Assembly (NCBI GenBank): GCA_040880025.1
Contig: JBBDJD010000018.1
Span: 6,800-70,799 of the forward strand
Source of the DNA: RCIO01 sp040880025
Lineage (GTDB): Bacteria > Pseudomonadota > Alphaproteobacteria > Rhizobiales > Rhizobiaceae
Direction of reading: 5' to 3'
DNA: 64,000 nucleotides
Part shown: in pieces, positions 51,698-61,178 of the stretch
How the letters are laid out: each line of letters begins with the position of its first letter
Position numbering within the stretch: position 1 is the first letter of the stretch
Program-made: the position numbers and the translations under genes
The notes under the pieces: generated by a model
Told to the model about the DNA's origin: nothing
Seen by the model: only the letters and a program-made list of their open reading frames with translations
Database searches by the model: none

Positions 51698-53158
51698 TCA
51701 GGGTTGTTTTGAGGCGCGATAGACGTTCACGCCCAGCTCGCGAATTTTCTTGCGCAACGTGTTGCGGTTAAGGCCGAGAAGCTCGGCCGCGCGGATCTGA
51801 TTGCCTCGCGTTGCGGTCATGGACGCCAGAACGAGCGGATACTCGACTTCTGCCAGAATGCGCTGATAGAGACCCGGGGGCGGAAGTTCGGTGCCGAACC
51901 CGCTGAAATAGCCCTGCAGGAAATGCTCTACGGCCTGGCCGATGGAAAGATCCTCCGGCAGTCCGCCGGACGAGGACGACTGCGCCGGCGAATCGAGTGT
52001 GCGCAGTTCCGACTCGATGATTTCCTGGTTGATCTCCTCTTGTGGATAGAGCGCCGCCAGCCGGCGAACCAGATTCTCCAGTTCGCGCACATTGCCGGGC
52101 CAGTTGTAGCGCCGCATGACGTCGTACCCGCCAGCCGCGATCCGCTTGGTCTGCAAGCCTTCATTCTCGGCCTGTTTGAAGAAGTGGCGAACGAGATCGG
52201 GAATATCCTCGGTCCGCTCCCTTAATGCCGGAAGGCGCAGCGGAACGACGTTGAGCCGGTAGTACAGGTCCTCCCGGAACAGACCCTGATTGATCAGCGT
52301 CCTGAGGTCCTTGTTGGTGGCGGCGACAATGCGGACATCGGTCTTGATCGGCGTACGCCCGCCGACGGTCGTGTACTCGCCCTGCTGCAGGACGCGGAGC
52401 AGGCGGGTCTGCGCCTCCATCGGCATGTCGCCGATCTCGTCCAGAAACAATGTGCCGCCTTCGGCCTGCTCGAAGCGGCCGGTGGAGCGGTTCTGCGCGC
52501 CGGTGAAGGCGCCCTTCTCGTGTCCGAACAGTTCCGACTCGATGAGATCGCGCGGGATAGCCGCCATGTTGATGGCAACGAACGGTCCCTTGCGGCGGCG
52601 GCCATATTCATGCAGCGCGCGGGCGACGAGTTCCTTGCCGGTGCCCGACTCTCCCGAGATCATGACCGTGAGATCGGTCTGCATCATGCGCGCCAGCATG
52701 CGATAGATGTCCTGCATGGCGGGCGAACGGCCGACCAGGGGCATGGATTCCGGCTGGTCTTCGACGCGCACGTCGCTGGCGGCGCGTTTGGGCTCGGCCA
52801 GGGCGCGATTGACGATGCTCAGCAGTTCCGTGAGATCGAAAGGCTTGGGCAGATATTCGTACGCCCCGGTTTCGGAGGCGCGGATCGCCGTCATGAACGT
52901 GTTCTGGGCGCTCATGACAATTACGGGAAGATCCGGCCGCGCCTTCTTCATGCGTGGCAGAAGATCGAAAATGTTTTCGTCCGGCATGACGACATCGGTG
53001 ATGACCAGATCGCCATCGCCCGAGGAAACCCATCGCCACAATGTCGAAGCGTTCGAGGTCACCCGGACCTCGTGGCCGACGCGCGAAAGCGCCTGGTTGA
53101 GAACCGTGCGGATCGCCGCGTCGTCGTCGGCGACCAGGATGTTGCCGCGCACAGTCAT
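51698..53158 (-). CDS. ntrC: nitrogen regulator NtrC
   Basis: A 486-residue sigma-54-dependent activator: receiver domain with Asp55 (VITDVVMPDE), AAA+ with Walker A GESGTGKE and the GAFTGA loop intact (HEKGAFTGAQNRSTGRFEQ), and a Fis-type helix-turn-helix at the end (GLNRNTLRKKIRELGV). It activates nitrogen assimilation genes at low nitrogen. Its start overlaps ntrB by 4 bp; ntrY follows after a gap of 96 bp. Confidence 0.97.
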   Translation of the reverse strand: MTVRGNILVADDDAAIRTVLNQALSRVGHEVRVTSNASTLWRWVSSGDGDLVITDVVMPDENIFDLLPRMKKARPDLPVIVMSAQNTFMTAIRASETGAYEYLPKPFDLTELLSIVNRALAEPKRAASDVRVEDQPESMPLVGRSPAMQDIYRMLARMMQTDLTVMISGESGTGKELVARALHEYGRRRKGPFVAINMAAIPRDLIESELFGHEKGAFTGAQNRSTGRFEQAEGGTLFLDEIGDMPMEAQTRLLRVLQQGEYTTVGGRTPIKTDVRIVAATNKDLRTLINQGLFREDLYYRLNVVPLRLPALRERTEDIPDLVRHFFKQAENEGLQTKRIAAGGYDVMRRYNWPGNVRELENLVRRLAALYPQEEINQEIIESELRTLDSPAQSSSSGGLPEDLSIGQAVEHFLQGYFSGFGTELPPPGLYQRILAEVEYPLVLASMTATRGNQIRAAELLGLNRNTLRKKIRELGVNVYRASKQP

Positions 53159-54297
53159 GATGCGGTTTCCTGTTCTGGCTCGAATTCGGTTTGGCCCTCG
53201 CCCTTCCAGGCGGGCATCAGGATGCGGAAGGTCGTGCCGCGCGGGGAGGAATCACATTCGATCACGCCGCCATGTTCGCCGACGATTTTGGCCACCAGAG
53301 CAAGGCCGAGGCCGGAGCCGTTCTGCTTGGTGGTGATGAAGGGATCGAAAAGGATGGGCAGGATATCGTCCGAAACGCCTGGCCCGTTGTCGTGGACGCA
53401 GAATTCCAATGGCAGCGAGACGCGGTCCTTGGTTCCCGGTACGGCAAGCCGGATGCCCGGCCGGAAGGCGGTCGTGAGCTTGATCTCACCGCCCGGCTCT
53501 TCGCCGATCGCCTCCGCCGCGTTCTTCACCAGATTGAGAAACACCTGAATCAGGTGATCGCGGTTGGCATGGACCGGCGGCAGCGAGGGATCGAACTCGT
53601 CGGTGACCTTGATCCTGGAGGCGAAACCGGACTTGGCCAGCCTCTTCACATGATCGAGCACGATGTGGATGTTCACCGGCAAGCGGTCGATCGGCCGTTC
53701 GTCGGAAAACACTTCCATGCGGTCGACGAGCGCGACAATGCGGTCGGTCTCTTCGGTGATGAGGCGGGTGAGCGGGCGGTCGTCGTCGGCAACGGCGCTT
53801 TCCAGCAGCTGCGCCGCGCCGCGAATGCCCGAAAGCGGGTTCTTGATCTCGTGCGCCAGCATGGCGGCCAGCCCGGTCACAGAGCGCGCTGCCCCGCGAT
53901 GCGTCATCTGGCGGTCGATCTTGTCGGCCATCGAGCGTTCCTGGAACATGATGACGACGGAGCCCGGGATGTCCGTGACCGGGGCAACATAAAGATCGAC
54001 CACCTTGTCTGTGCCGATACGCGGCGACGAAACATCGACGCGATATTCGTTGTAGGGCGACCGCCGCTCCCGCACCTGCTCGACAAGCGTGAGCAACGGG
54101 CTGCCGAACGGGATGAATTTCGCCAGTTCGCTGCGCATCATCACCGCCGCGCTGGAGCGCAGAAAATCCTCCGCTTCCGCATTGGCGTAGGTGATGACAT
54201 TTCTCTCATCGACCATCACGACGGGATGACGGATCGTGTCGAGCACGATCTGGGCCGCACCGGCGGCGGGGAGAGCGTTCCGGGGAGTGTCTTTCAT
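53155..54297 (-). CDS. ntrB: nitrogen sensor histidine kinase NtrB
   Basis: A soluble 380-residue kinase that phosphorylates NtrC under nitrogen limitation and is controlled by PII. A PAS domain (residues 20-120) precedes the HisKA motif LAHEIKNPLSGIRGAAQLLE with His149, the N box NLVKNAAEA, and the G boxes DNGPG and GSGLGLALV. Overlaps dusB and ntrC by 4 bp each, so dusB-ntrB-ntrC is one coupled transcript. Confidence 0.96.
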   Translation of the reverse strand: MKDTPRNALPAAGAAQIVLDTIRHPVVMVDERNVITYANAEAEDFLRSSAAVMMRSELAKFIPFGSPLLTLVEQVRERRSPYNEYRVDVSSPRIGTDKVVDLYVAPVTDIPGSVVIMFQERSMADKIDRQMTHRGAARSVTGLAAMLAHEIKNPLSGIRGAAQLLESAVADDDRPLTRLITEETDRIVALVDRMEVFSDERPIDRLPVNIHIVLDHVKRLAKSGFASRIKVTDEFDPSLPPVHANRDHLIQVFLNLVKNAAEAIGEEPGGEIKLTTAFRPGIRLAVPGTKDRVSLPLEFCVHDNGPGVSDDILPILFDPFITTKQNGSGLGLALVAKIVGEHGGVIECDSSPRGTTFRILMPAWKGEGQTEFEPEQETAS

Positions 54298-55328
54298 GCG
54301 GCCACCCTGTCCTCGAGCGAGCCTCGATCCGAACGTCGGTCGATTGCTGAGCGCACCGCGCCGATAACGTCGGCGGGACGGGTCGCGGTCAGAGCCACGC
54401 GCCGACGCTCCATATCGAGCGGATCGGCGAAGCGGTCGAAATACCAGCCGAGATGCTTGCGCGCGACGCGAATGCCGCTCTCGACCCCGTAGAGGCCGAG
54501 CATGGCCTCGTAGTGCGCGACGACGTAGTCGGAAAGCAAAGCGGGATTGCCTGGCGGTGTTGCCGGCATACGTCCGGCCGCCTCGGCCGCAATGACACCC
54601 GCCGTCCAGGGCGCGCCATAATGCGCGCGGCCAACCATCACTGCGTCGGCGCCTGAATGTTCCAGCGCACGCTTTGCGCCGTCCAAGTCCTCGATATCGC
54701 CATTGACCACCACCGGCACTCCGACCGCCTGCTTGACGCGGGCGATCGCCCGCCAGTCCGCCGATCCCTTGTAGAACTGGCAGCGAGTTCGACCATGTAC
54801 GGTAATCATTCGAACGCCTGCGTTTTGCGCCCGGCGCGCGATCTCTGGTGCATTCAGCGCGGTCTCATCCCAGCCGAGCCGCATCTTGAGCGTAACCGGC
54901 ACGTCGACAGCGGCGACGACCGCCTCGATCAGCGAGAGGGCATGGTCGGGATCGCGCATCAATGCCGAACCGCAATAGCCGCCCGTCACCTTCTTCGCCG
55001 GACAGCCCATATTGATGTCGACAATGTCGGCGCCGCCATCCGCGACGATCCGCGCGGCTTCGGCCATAGCAGCGGCCTCACGGCCGGCAAGCTGAACCAT
55101 GTGAACCCCGATGTCCGGACGTTTGATGCGGCGGGCGGATTCGGCCCTTCCTCTCGCGAGTTCGCCGCTCGCCACCATTTCGGACACGACCAGCCCGGCA
55201 CCGTGCCGATCGGCCAGCCGGCGAAAGACGGCGTCGGTGATGCCCGACATAGGCGCGAGGAAGACGCGGTTTCTCAACGCGACATTGCCGACGACGAGAG
55301 GCTCCGCAAGGTTGGGCAGGTCAATCAT
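54294..55328 (-). CDS. dusB: tRNA dihydrouridine synthase DusB (NifR3)
   Basis: A 344-residue FMN-dependent enzyme that reduces uridine to dihydrouridine in tRNA. The TIM barrel carries the APMSGITDAVFRRLA and NMGCPAKKVTGGYCGSALM motifs with the catalytic Cys; VTLKMRLGW and TVHGRTRCQFYKG follow. It is the first gene of the ntr operon, which is why it was called nifR3. The ATG at 55328 gives the usual N-terminus; the ribosome-binding site is weak. Confidence 0.95.
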   Translation of the reverse strand: MIDLPNLAEPLVVGNVALRNRVFLAPMSGITDAVFRRLADRHGAGLVVSEMVASGELARGRAESARRIKRPDIGVHMVQLAGREAAAMAEAARIVADGGADIVDINMGCPAKKVTGGYCGSALMRDPDHALSLIEAVVAAVDVPVTLKMRLGWDETALNAPEIARRAQNAGVRMITVHGRTRCQFYKGSADWRAIARVKQAVGVPVVVNGDIEDLDGAKRALEHSGADAVMVGRAHYGAPWTAGVIAAEAAGRMPATPPGNPALLSDYVVAHYEAMLGLYGVESGIRVARKHLGWYFDRFADPLDMERRRVALTATRPADVIGAVRSAIDRRSDRGSLEDRVAA

Positions 55329-55472
55329 GCACAAAAACAAGGCATCGAGGCTTCATGCCTATTCTCTAGACAGAAATCTGCTGCTCCGCAACAGCCACGA
55401 GGGGCGATGCAAGGCAATTTCACAACAAGGTTTACGCTGGTTTTTCAGCGCCCAGCCGCCTATTCGTCTCGC

Positions 55473-56705
55473 ATGAGTGGAAGCGGCATACAATCCAATC
55501 GGAATATCCACGGCGAAGTCGCGGTGGTGATCGTCGCCGCCGGACGCGGGGAACGCGCCGGTCAGTCGGCGGAGGGTCCGAAACAATATCGGCCAATTGG
55601 TGGCGAACCTGTCATGCGGCGCACAGTCGCGGCATTCGCAGACCATCCGGCGATCGGCCGTATCGTGATCGCCGTTCACCGCGACGACGGCGAATTGTTG
55701 AATGCTGCGGTCGGGCCGTTCGCCTCGCGGATCGTTTCCGTCATTGGCGGTGCGACCAGGCAGGAATCGACCCTGTTCGCGTTGCGGGCGCTGGCGGACG
55801 ATCCACCGGCCGCCGTGCTGATCCATGACTGCGTGCGACCGTTCATCGATGCAGACCTGATTTCACGGGTCAGCGACACCGCGCTCAGCGGCGTTGGCAC
55901 GCTGCCGGCGTTGCCGGTGTCGGACACACTGAAACGCAGTGGCGCGGACGGACTGATCGAAAGCACGGTTTCCCGCGACGGGCTTCACGCCGCTCAAACG
56001 CCGCAGGGATTTCCCTTCGGGCCGATCCTCGCCGCGCACGAGGCCGCAAACGATGCCGGCAGGCTGGATTTTACGGACGATGCGGCGATCGCGGAATGGA
56101 ACGGCATACCGGTACGCATCGTTTCCGGCTCGCCTGACAACATCAAGCTGACCTGGGCGAAGGATCTCGACATGGCCGATCAGCGGCTTTCGCAACGCGA
56201 TGCATTTCCGGACGTGCGAACCGGCAACGGCTACGACGTGCATGCCTTCGGTCCAGGCGATGCGGTCATGCTGTGCGGCGTCAGCATCGACCATAAACAG
56301 ACACTCAGCGGCCATTCGGATGCCGATGTCGGGCTCCACGCGCTGACCGACGCATTGCTGGCCACATGCGGCGCGGGCGATATCGGCACGCATTTCCCGC
56401 CTTCCGATCCCCAATGGAAGGGTGTTGCGTCGCGCGTGTTTGTCGAACACGCGGCAAGAACCGTGCGCGACAAGGGCGGACGCATCGCAAACACAGACGT
56501 CACGCTGATCTGCGAGGCACCGCGCGTCGGTCCTCACCGAGAGGCGATGGTCGCGGCGATGGCCGGTATGCTGGGCATCGCCGGGGAGCGTGTTTCGGTC
56601 AAGGCGACGACCAACGAGAAGCTCGGCTTCATCGGCCGAGAGGAAGGCATCGCGGCGATTGCGACAGCGACCGTGGTCTATCCCGGAGGATTGACTGATG
56701 GATGA
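55473..56705 (+). CDS. ispDF: bifunctional IspDF (MEP pathway)
   Basis: A 410-residue fusion of IspD (MEP cytidylyltransferase, residues 1-240: AAGRGERAGQSAEGPKQY, ATRQESTLFALRAL, HDCVRPFID) and IspF (MECDP synthase: GNGYDVHAFGPGD, GHSDADVGLHALTDALLATCGAGDIGTHFPP). It catalyses two separate steps of isoprenoid synthesis. The ATG at 55473 starts the IspD domain; a longer frame upstream is in the dusB promoter and lacks homology. Overlaps the pncC start by 8 bp. Confidence 0.97.
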   Translation: MSGSGIQSNRNIHGEVAVVIVAAGRGERAGQSAEGPKQYRPIGGEPVMRRTVAAFADHPAIGRIVIAVHRDDGELLNAAVGPFASRIVSVIGGATRQESTLFALRALADDPPAAVLIHDCVRPFIDADLISRVSDTALSGVGTLPALPVSDTLKRSGADGLIESTVSRDGLHAAQTPQGFPFGPILAAHEAANDAGRLDFTDDAAIAEWNGIPVRIVSGSPDNIKLTWAKDLDMADQRLSQRDAFPDVRTGNGYDVHAFGPGDAVMLCGVSIDHKQTLSGHSDADVGLHALTDALLATCGAGDIGTHFPPSDPQWKGVASRVFVEHAARTVRDKGGRIANTDVTLICEAPRVGPHREAMVAAMAGMLGIAGERVSVKATTNEKLGFIGREEGIAAIATATVVYPGGLTDG

Positions 56706-57186
56706 ACTGGATGCGCTTGCCGACCGGTTTCTGAAAGCGTGTCAGAAGCGTGAAATTCTCGCTGCGACGGCGGAATCCTGCACGGGCGGTCTGATCATCG
56801 CCACGCTGACCGAAATTCCCGGCTCGTCCTCGATGGTCGACCGTGGATTCGTCACCTATTCCAATGAAGCAAAGATGGAGATGCTGCGCGTTTCCAAGTC
56901 GACGCTCGATGCGCACGGAGCAGTATCGGAAGAGACCGCCCTCGAAATGGCGGCCGGAGCGCTGGCAAACTCGCGCGCCGGCGTCGCGCTGGCCGTCACG
57001 GGCATCGCCGGGCCGGACGGCGGCAGCGCCGAAAAACCGGTCGGGCTGGTCTGGTTCGGCCTGGCGCTGAGCGGGCAAACTCCCTTGGCGCGCAAACGCC
57101 AGTTCGCAAATCGCGGCCGGCACTATGTGCGCGAACAGACGGTCAGGACCGCGCTTGCGTGGGGCATCGAGACGCTGGAGGGCTAA
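56698..57186 (+). CDS. pncC: nicotinamide-nucleotide amidohydrolase (CinA C-terminal domain)
   Basis: A 162-residue PncC that recycles NMN to nicotinate mononucleotide. The ATAESCTGGLI motif with the active-site Ser near residue 27, VDRGFVTYSNEAKMEML and TGIAGPDGGSAEKPVG are diagnostic. It overlaps ispDF by 8 bp. The next small gene shares 1 bp with its stop codon (TAATG), so all three genes are one transcript. Confidence 0.93.
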   Translation: MDELDALADRFLKACQKREILAATAESCTGGLIIATLTEIPGSSSMVDRGFVTYSNEAKMEMLRVSKSTLDAHGAVSEETALEMAAGALANSRAGVALAVTGIAGPDGGSAEKPVGLVWFGLALSGQTPLARKRQFANRGRHYVREQTVRTALAWGIETLEG

Positions 57187-57458
57187 TGACGGCGGAGGAA
57201 GAATGCCTCTATCTGGTACAATTCAGGCTGGAACCGGACGCTGAGCTTCCGGTGCTCGACTTTCATGGTGACGGTCGGGTGCTCGCAGACGGTCTGGCGC
57301 TCATCTTCAGCACGCTCACGCAGTCCAAGCTCTACCACCGCATCAAGTGGCAGTTGCCGGACGACACGCCGCTGATCGTCGCAACGCTCGCAGGGCCTCC
57401 GAAATTCAGGGGCATGGACAGCGGCGCGCTCGCGTGGTTGCGGGATCGCGGACCCTGA
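57186..57458 (+). CDS. 90-aa conserved hypothetical protein
   Basis: A 90-residue soluble protein with no recognised family. Recognisable stretches are LVQFRLEPDAELPVLDF and KLYHRIKWQLPDDTPLIVATL. Its start codon overlaps the pncC stop by 1 bp, so it is translated from the same mRNA, and it ends 1 bp before the convergent ratA gene. Occurs in this place in related genomes as far as known; function unclear. Confidence 0.65.
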   Translation: MTAEEECLYLVQFRLEPDAELPVLDFHGDGRVLADGLALIFSTLTQSKLYHRIKWQLPDDTPLIVATLAGPPKFRGMDSGALAWLRDRGP

Positions 57459-57459
57459 A

Positions 57460-57912
57460 TCAGGCGACGCCGTAGATGTGATCAGCGCGCTTTTCGAAGG
57501 CTTCCGCGAACATGCGGAACGCCCGGTCGAACATCGATCCCATCACGGCGCCCAGAATGCGGCTCTTGAACTCGTAGTCGATGAAGAAGCGGATTTCGGC
57601 GCCGCCTTCCTCCGTCTCCACAAAGTCCCAGCGGTTTTCGAGATAGCGGAACGGGCCGTCGAGATATTTCACATCGATGCGGTTTTCCGCAGGTCTGAGG
57701 GTCACCTGGCTGGCGAATGTTTCGCGCAGCGCCTTGTAACCCACCGTCATGTCGGCTGTCAGCACCGTGACGCCATCGCCTTGCCTGCGCGAGCGCACGG
57801 TGAGATCCTCGCACATGGGCAGGAATTCAGGATAGCGCTCGACGTCGGCGACCAGCGCAAACATCTCCGCCGGTGCATGGCGCACGCGTCTTACGGTGTT
57901 GTATTTTGGCAT
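57460..57912 (-). CDS. ratA: RatA/Coq10-type START-like protein
   Basis: A 150-residue protein of the polyketide cyclase/START fold, homologous to E. coli RatA and yeast Coq10. PAEMFALVADVERYPEFLPMCEDL at the start and GPFRYLENRWDFVE are characteristic. In most bacteria the role is ubiquinone handling; the 50S-blocking toxin activity was described only in E. coli. It lies 12 bp downstream of lipA on the same strand. Confidence 0.9.
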   Translation of the reverse strand: MPKYNTVRRVRHAPAEMFALVADVERYPEFLPMCEDLTVRSRRQGDGVTVLTADMTVGYKALRETFASQVTLRPAENRIDVKYLDGPFRYLENRWDFVETEEGGAEIRFFIDYEFKSRILGAVMGSMFDRAFRMFAEAFEKRADHIYGVA

Positions 57913-57924
57913 GATATCAGCGGT

Positions 57925-58890
57925 TTATGCCGATTTTCTCAAGCGCTCTTCACGCGCCGCGCGCAGCCGCTCGAAGTCTTCGCCGGCATGGTGCGATGAA
58001 CGCGTGAGCGGGCTCGACGACACCATGAGAAAGCCCTTGGTGTAGGCGATCTTTTCGTAGGATTTGAACGCCTCGGGCGTGACGAACGTCTTCACCGCGT
58101 GATGCTTCTTGGTCGGCTGCAGATATTGGCCGATGGTGATGAAATCGACATTCGCGGTGCGCAGGTCGTCCATGAGCTGCAGCACTTCGTTGCGCTCCTC
58201 GCCCAGGCCGACCATGATCCCCGACTTGGTGAACATCGTCGGATCGAGTTCCTTGACCCGCTGCAATAGCCGGATGGAATGGAAGTAGCGGGCGCCCGGC
58301 CGCACCGTCAGATAGTTGGAGGGCACTGTCTCCAGATTGTGGTTGAAGACATCGGGCTTGGCCGCAACCACGATTTCCAGCGCGCCTTCCTTGCGCAGAA
58401 AGTCGGGCGTCAGTATCTCGATCGTCGTTTCGGGCGTCGTCGCGCGGATCGCCCCGATAACATCGGCGAAGTGTTGCGCCCCGCCGTCGTCAAGGTCGTC
58501 GCGGTCGACCGAGGTGATGACCACGTGGTTCAGTCCCATCTGCGCCACCGCGTTCGCCACATTGGCGGGCTCATCGCGATCGAGCGCGGCCGGGATGCCT
58601 GTCGCGACATTGCAGAAGGCGCAGGCGCGCGTGCAGATCTCGCCCATGATCATGAAGGTGGCGTGCTTCTTGTCCCAGCATTCGCCGATATTGGGGCAGC
58701 CGGCCTCCTCGCAGACAGTCACGAGGTGGTTCGACTTCACGATCTCGCGCGTTTCGAGATAGCCGCGCGATGTGGGAGCCTTCACGCGAATCCAGTCCGG
58801 CTTGCGCAGCACTTCCTGGTCGGGACGGTGCGCCTTTTCCGGATGGCGGACGCGTTTCGGCTCCGCGACGGTGTCGAGGATGGTGACCAT
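57925..58890 (-). CDS. lipA: lipoyl synthase
   Basis: A 321-residue radical-SAM enzyme that inserts two sulfurs into octanoyl groups on E2 subunits. The auxiliary iron-sulfur site uses Cys60, Cys65 and Cys71 (CEEAGCPNIGEC); the radical-SAM site is Cys86-x3-Cys90-x2-Cys93 (CTRACAFC). The C-terminal RSSHHAGE holds the Ser ligand. GGAAGGG precedes the ATG at 58890. It supplies the lipoate needed by the pyruvate dehydrogenase encoded at 61.9-64 kb. Confidence 0.97.
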   Translation of the reverse strand: MVTILDTVAEPKRVRHPEKAHRPDQEVLRKPDWIRVKAPTSRGYLETREIVKSNHLVTVCEEAGCPNIGECWDKKHATFMIMGEICTRACAFCNVATGIPAALDRDEPANVANAVAQMGLNHVVITSVDRDDLDDGGAQHFADVIGAIRATTPETTIEILTPDFLRKEGALEIVVAAKPDVFNHNLETVPSNYLTVRPGARYFHSIRLLQRVKELDPTMFTKSGIMVGLGEERNEVLQLMDDLRTANVDFITIGQYLQPTKKHHAVKTFVTPEAFKSYEKIAYTKGFLMVSSSPLTRSSHHAGEDFERLRAAREERLRKSA

Positions 58891-59004
58891 CAATTGCCCT
58901 TCCTGGCGATATTCAGGCGCGTTGCCTCAATATAGAGATGCGGCAGTCGCCTGAAAGGCCGCCACGGTCATGGCGGCCTTGCATATTTGCACCGGGTCGG
59001 GCCT

Positions 59005-59256
59005 TCAGCGCCTGATCAGGCGAGCGACCCAGATCAGGATACAAGCGCCGATGAATCCGGCGATCAGATATCCAATCCATCCGCCCAGCGCGATGCCGAA
59101 CACGCTAAGTATAGCGTTTGCAACGATCGCCCCGACGATACCCAGGATGATGTTCATCAAGAGCCCCATATTGCTCTTCATGAACTGTTCGGCCAGCCAT
59201 CCGGCGACACCGCCGATAATGATTGCCGCAATCCAGCCTACAGCAGCACCTTCCAT
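59005..59256 (-). CDS. GlsB/YeaQ/YmgE-type small membrane protein
   Basis: An 83-residue membrane protein with three hydrophobic helices and the family pattern GWIAAIIIGGVAGWLAEQFMK...NIILGIVGAIVANAIL. The family is stress-induced; the molecular role is unknown. GGAGAAG precedes the ATG. It lies between lipA and lpdA in the same orientation. Confidence 0.85.
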   Translation of the reverse strand: MEGAAVGWIAAIIIGGVAGWLAEQFMKSNMGLLMNIILGIVGAIVANAILSVFGIALGGWIGYLIAGFIGACILIWVARLIRR

Positions 59257-59333
59257 CGTCTTCTCCTCTGATTAATGGCGATCCTACGCGATCGACTCAT
59301 ACACCACTTTATCTGTTCAATCGACGTGGGCGG

Positions 59334-60776
59334 TCAGATGTTGAGCGCGCGGCCAAAAGCATCGAGCACACTTTCCTTCATCATCTCCGACAAGGTGGGA
59401 TGCGGGAAGATCGCGTGCATCAGCTCTTCCTCGGTGGTTTCCAGGTTCATGGCGACCACGAAGCCTTCGATCAGTTCCGTCACTTCGGCGCCCACCATAT
59501 GGGCGCCCAGCAGCTCGCCGGTCTTCTTGTCGAAAATCGTCTTGACCAGCCCCTGATCGTCGCCGAGCGCGACGGCCTTGCCGTTGGCGACGAAGGGGAA
59601 GCGGCCGACGCGGATGTCGCGTCCGGCTTCCTTGGCCTTCGCCTCGGTCAGGCCGACCGATGCCACCTGCGGATGGCAATAGGTGCAGCCCGGCACTTTC
59701 AGCTTGTCGAGCGGATGCGGATGCTGGCCGGCGATCCTTTCCACACAGATGACGCCCTCGTGCTCCGCCTTGTGCGCCAGCATGGGCGGGCCGGCGACAT
59801 CGCCGATGGCGTAGACACCCTTTACCGAAGTCGCGCAGTAATCATCGATGACGATCGTGCCACGATCGGTTTTCACGCCAAGTTCCTCGAGACCGAGGTT
59901 TTCGATATTGCCCTGCACGCCAACGGCCGAAATCAGCCGGTCGGCGGTCAGTTTTTCCACCTTGCCGTCCTTGGTCTCGATATGGGCCGTAACATTGTCC
60001 TTGCCCTTCTCGACCTTGGTGACCTTCGCCCCGAGCATGAATTTCATGCCGTCCTTCTCAAAACGCTTCTGAGCGAATTTCGAGATTTCCGCGTCCTCGA
60101 CAGGCATGATCTGCGGCAGCAGTTCCACCACCGTCACGTCAACGCCCATCGTGCGGTAGAAAGAGGCGAACTCGATGCCGATGGCGCCGGAACCCATGAC
60201 GATCAGCGATTTCGGCATCCTGTCCGGCACCATCGCCTCGAAGTAGGTCCATATCAGCTTGCCGTCGGGCTCGATGCCCGGCAGCACCCGCGGGCGCGCG
60301 CCGGTGGCCACGATGACGTGTCTTGCCTTGTAGGTGCCCTCTCCCAATGCGTTCTTGGGCGGCCCCACCTGCGGCTCCATCGGCTTCTTACTGGACTTGG
60401 AAACGACGATTTCACCTGGCTTGCTGAGCTTCGCCTCGCCCCAGATGACATCGACCTTGTTTTTCTTCATCAGGATGCCGACGCCGCCGTTCATCCGCGC
60501 AGCAATGCCGCGCGAGCGTTCGACAATCGCCTTCAGGTCCGGCTTGACCGAACCCTCCAGCGTCAGACCATAGTCCTTGGCGTGGCTGGCGAGATGCATC
60601 ACCTCGGCGGAGCGCAGCAGCGCCTTGGTGGGAATGCAGCCCCAGTTGGAGCAGATGCCGGCCAGATGCTCACGCTCGACAATCGCGGTTTTCAGGCCGA
60701 GCTGCGCGGCGCGGATCGCAGCGATGTAACCGCCCGGCCCGGCTCCGATGATGATGACGTCGTACTGGTCGGCCAT
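59334..60776 (-). CDS. lpdA: dihydrolipoyl dehydrogenase (PDH E3)
   Basis: A 480-residue flavoprotein that re-oxidises lipoyl groups of PDH and other 2-oxo-acid complexes with NAD. FAD motif GAGPGGYIAAIRAAQLG at residues 11-27, redox-active Cys pair in GICSNWGCIPTK (Cys46/Cys51), NAD motif VMGSGAIGIEFASFY and the C-terminal HPTLSEMM with His as base. The ATG at 60776 matches the family. DUF465 lies 68 bp upstream, behind an FNR/FixK-type box, so lpdA may share that promoter. Confidence 0.95.
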   Translation of the reverse strand: MADQYDVIIIGAGPGGYIAAIRAAQLGLKTAIVEREHLAGICSNWGCIPTKALLRSAEVMHLASHAKDYGLTLEGSVKPDLKAIVERSRGIAARMNGGVGILMKKNKVDVIWGEAKLSKPGEIVVSKSSKKPMEPQVGPPKNALGEGTYKARHVIVATGARPRVLPGIEPDGKLIWTYFEAMVPDRMPKSLIVMGSGAIGIEFASFYRTMGVDVTVVELLPQIMPVEDAEISKFAQKRFEKDGMKFMLGAKVTKVEKGKDNVTAHIETKDGKVEKLTADRLISAVGVQGNIENLGLEELGVKTDRGTIVIDDYCATSVKGVYAIGDVAGPPMLAHKAEHEGVICVERIAGQHPHPLDKLKVPGCTYCHPQVASVGLTEAKAKEAGRDIRVGRFPFVANGKAVALGDDQGLVKTIFDKKTGELLGAHMVGAEVTELIEGFVVAMNLETTEEELMHAIFPHPTLSEMMKESVLDAFGRALNI

Positions 60777-60844
60777 GGGTGATTCCAACTCCTCGCGTGC
60801 TTGCGGCCGGGCCTTTCGGCGCAGACCGTGAGGAGCCGGTCACC

Positions 60845-61123
60845 TCATGGCAACGTCTCCTCGCTCATTGGCGCCGGCAGCGGCTCCGCCCGTACCAGCA
60901 TCTCGAAAACCTCGTCCTTCAGACGCATACGCTCCTTGCGCATGTCGGTCATGTGAAGGTCGTCGGCAGGCTCCACATCCGTCTCGGCCCTGTGAATGGC
61001 GCGGTTCACCTCGTGATATTCGTTCGAGATGCGCAGAAAATGCCCGTCCCTCCCGCGCAAATGATGGATCAACGCGGCGTGCTCGGGAAATTCTCCGGCC
61101 AGTTCATGCGGCGTGTGCGACAT
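60845..61123 (-). CDS. DUF465/YdcH-family small protein
   Basis: A 92-residue helical protein with the DUF465/YdcH pattern: HALIHHL-like HAALIHHLRGRDGHFLRISNEYHEVNRAI and a second helix with RKERMRLKDEVFEML. Function unknown. AGGAG is 9 nt before the ATG. An FNR/FixK-type box sits with its centre 62 bp upstream, so low-oxygen induction is plausible. It lies between GDSL hydrolase and lpdA within the PDH region. Confidence 0.8.
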   Translation of the reverse strand: MSHTPHELAGEFPEHAALIHHLRGRDGHFLRISNEYHEVNRAIHRAETDVEPADDLHMTDMRKERMRLKDEVFEMLVRAEPLPAPMSEETLP

Positions 61124-61178
61124 GGCAAAACTCCTTCTTTGCAATGTCCGCACGCTAGGCCTGGTGGTTCATACCTCC

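Noticed and set aside
54657..55472. Extension of ispDF upstream by 272 codons
   Set aside because: It lies antisense to dusB and has no homology to IspD; the ATG at 55473 begins the family domain.
57460..57912. Toxin of a toxin-antitoxin system (RatA name)
   Set aside because: No antitoxin partner is adjacent; it sits with lipA and fits the Coq10 role.
59223..60782. 519-codon open frame opposite lpdA
   Set aside because: Shadow of lpdA; lpdA has full FAD, Cys-pair and NAD motifs.
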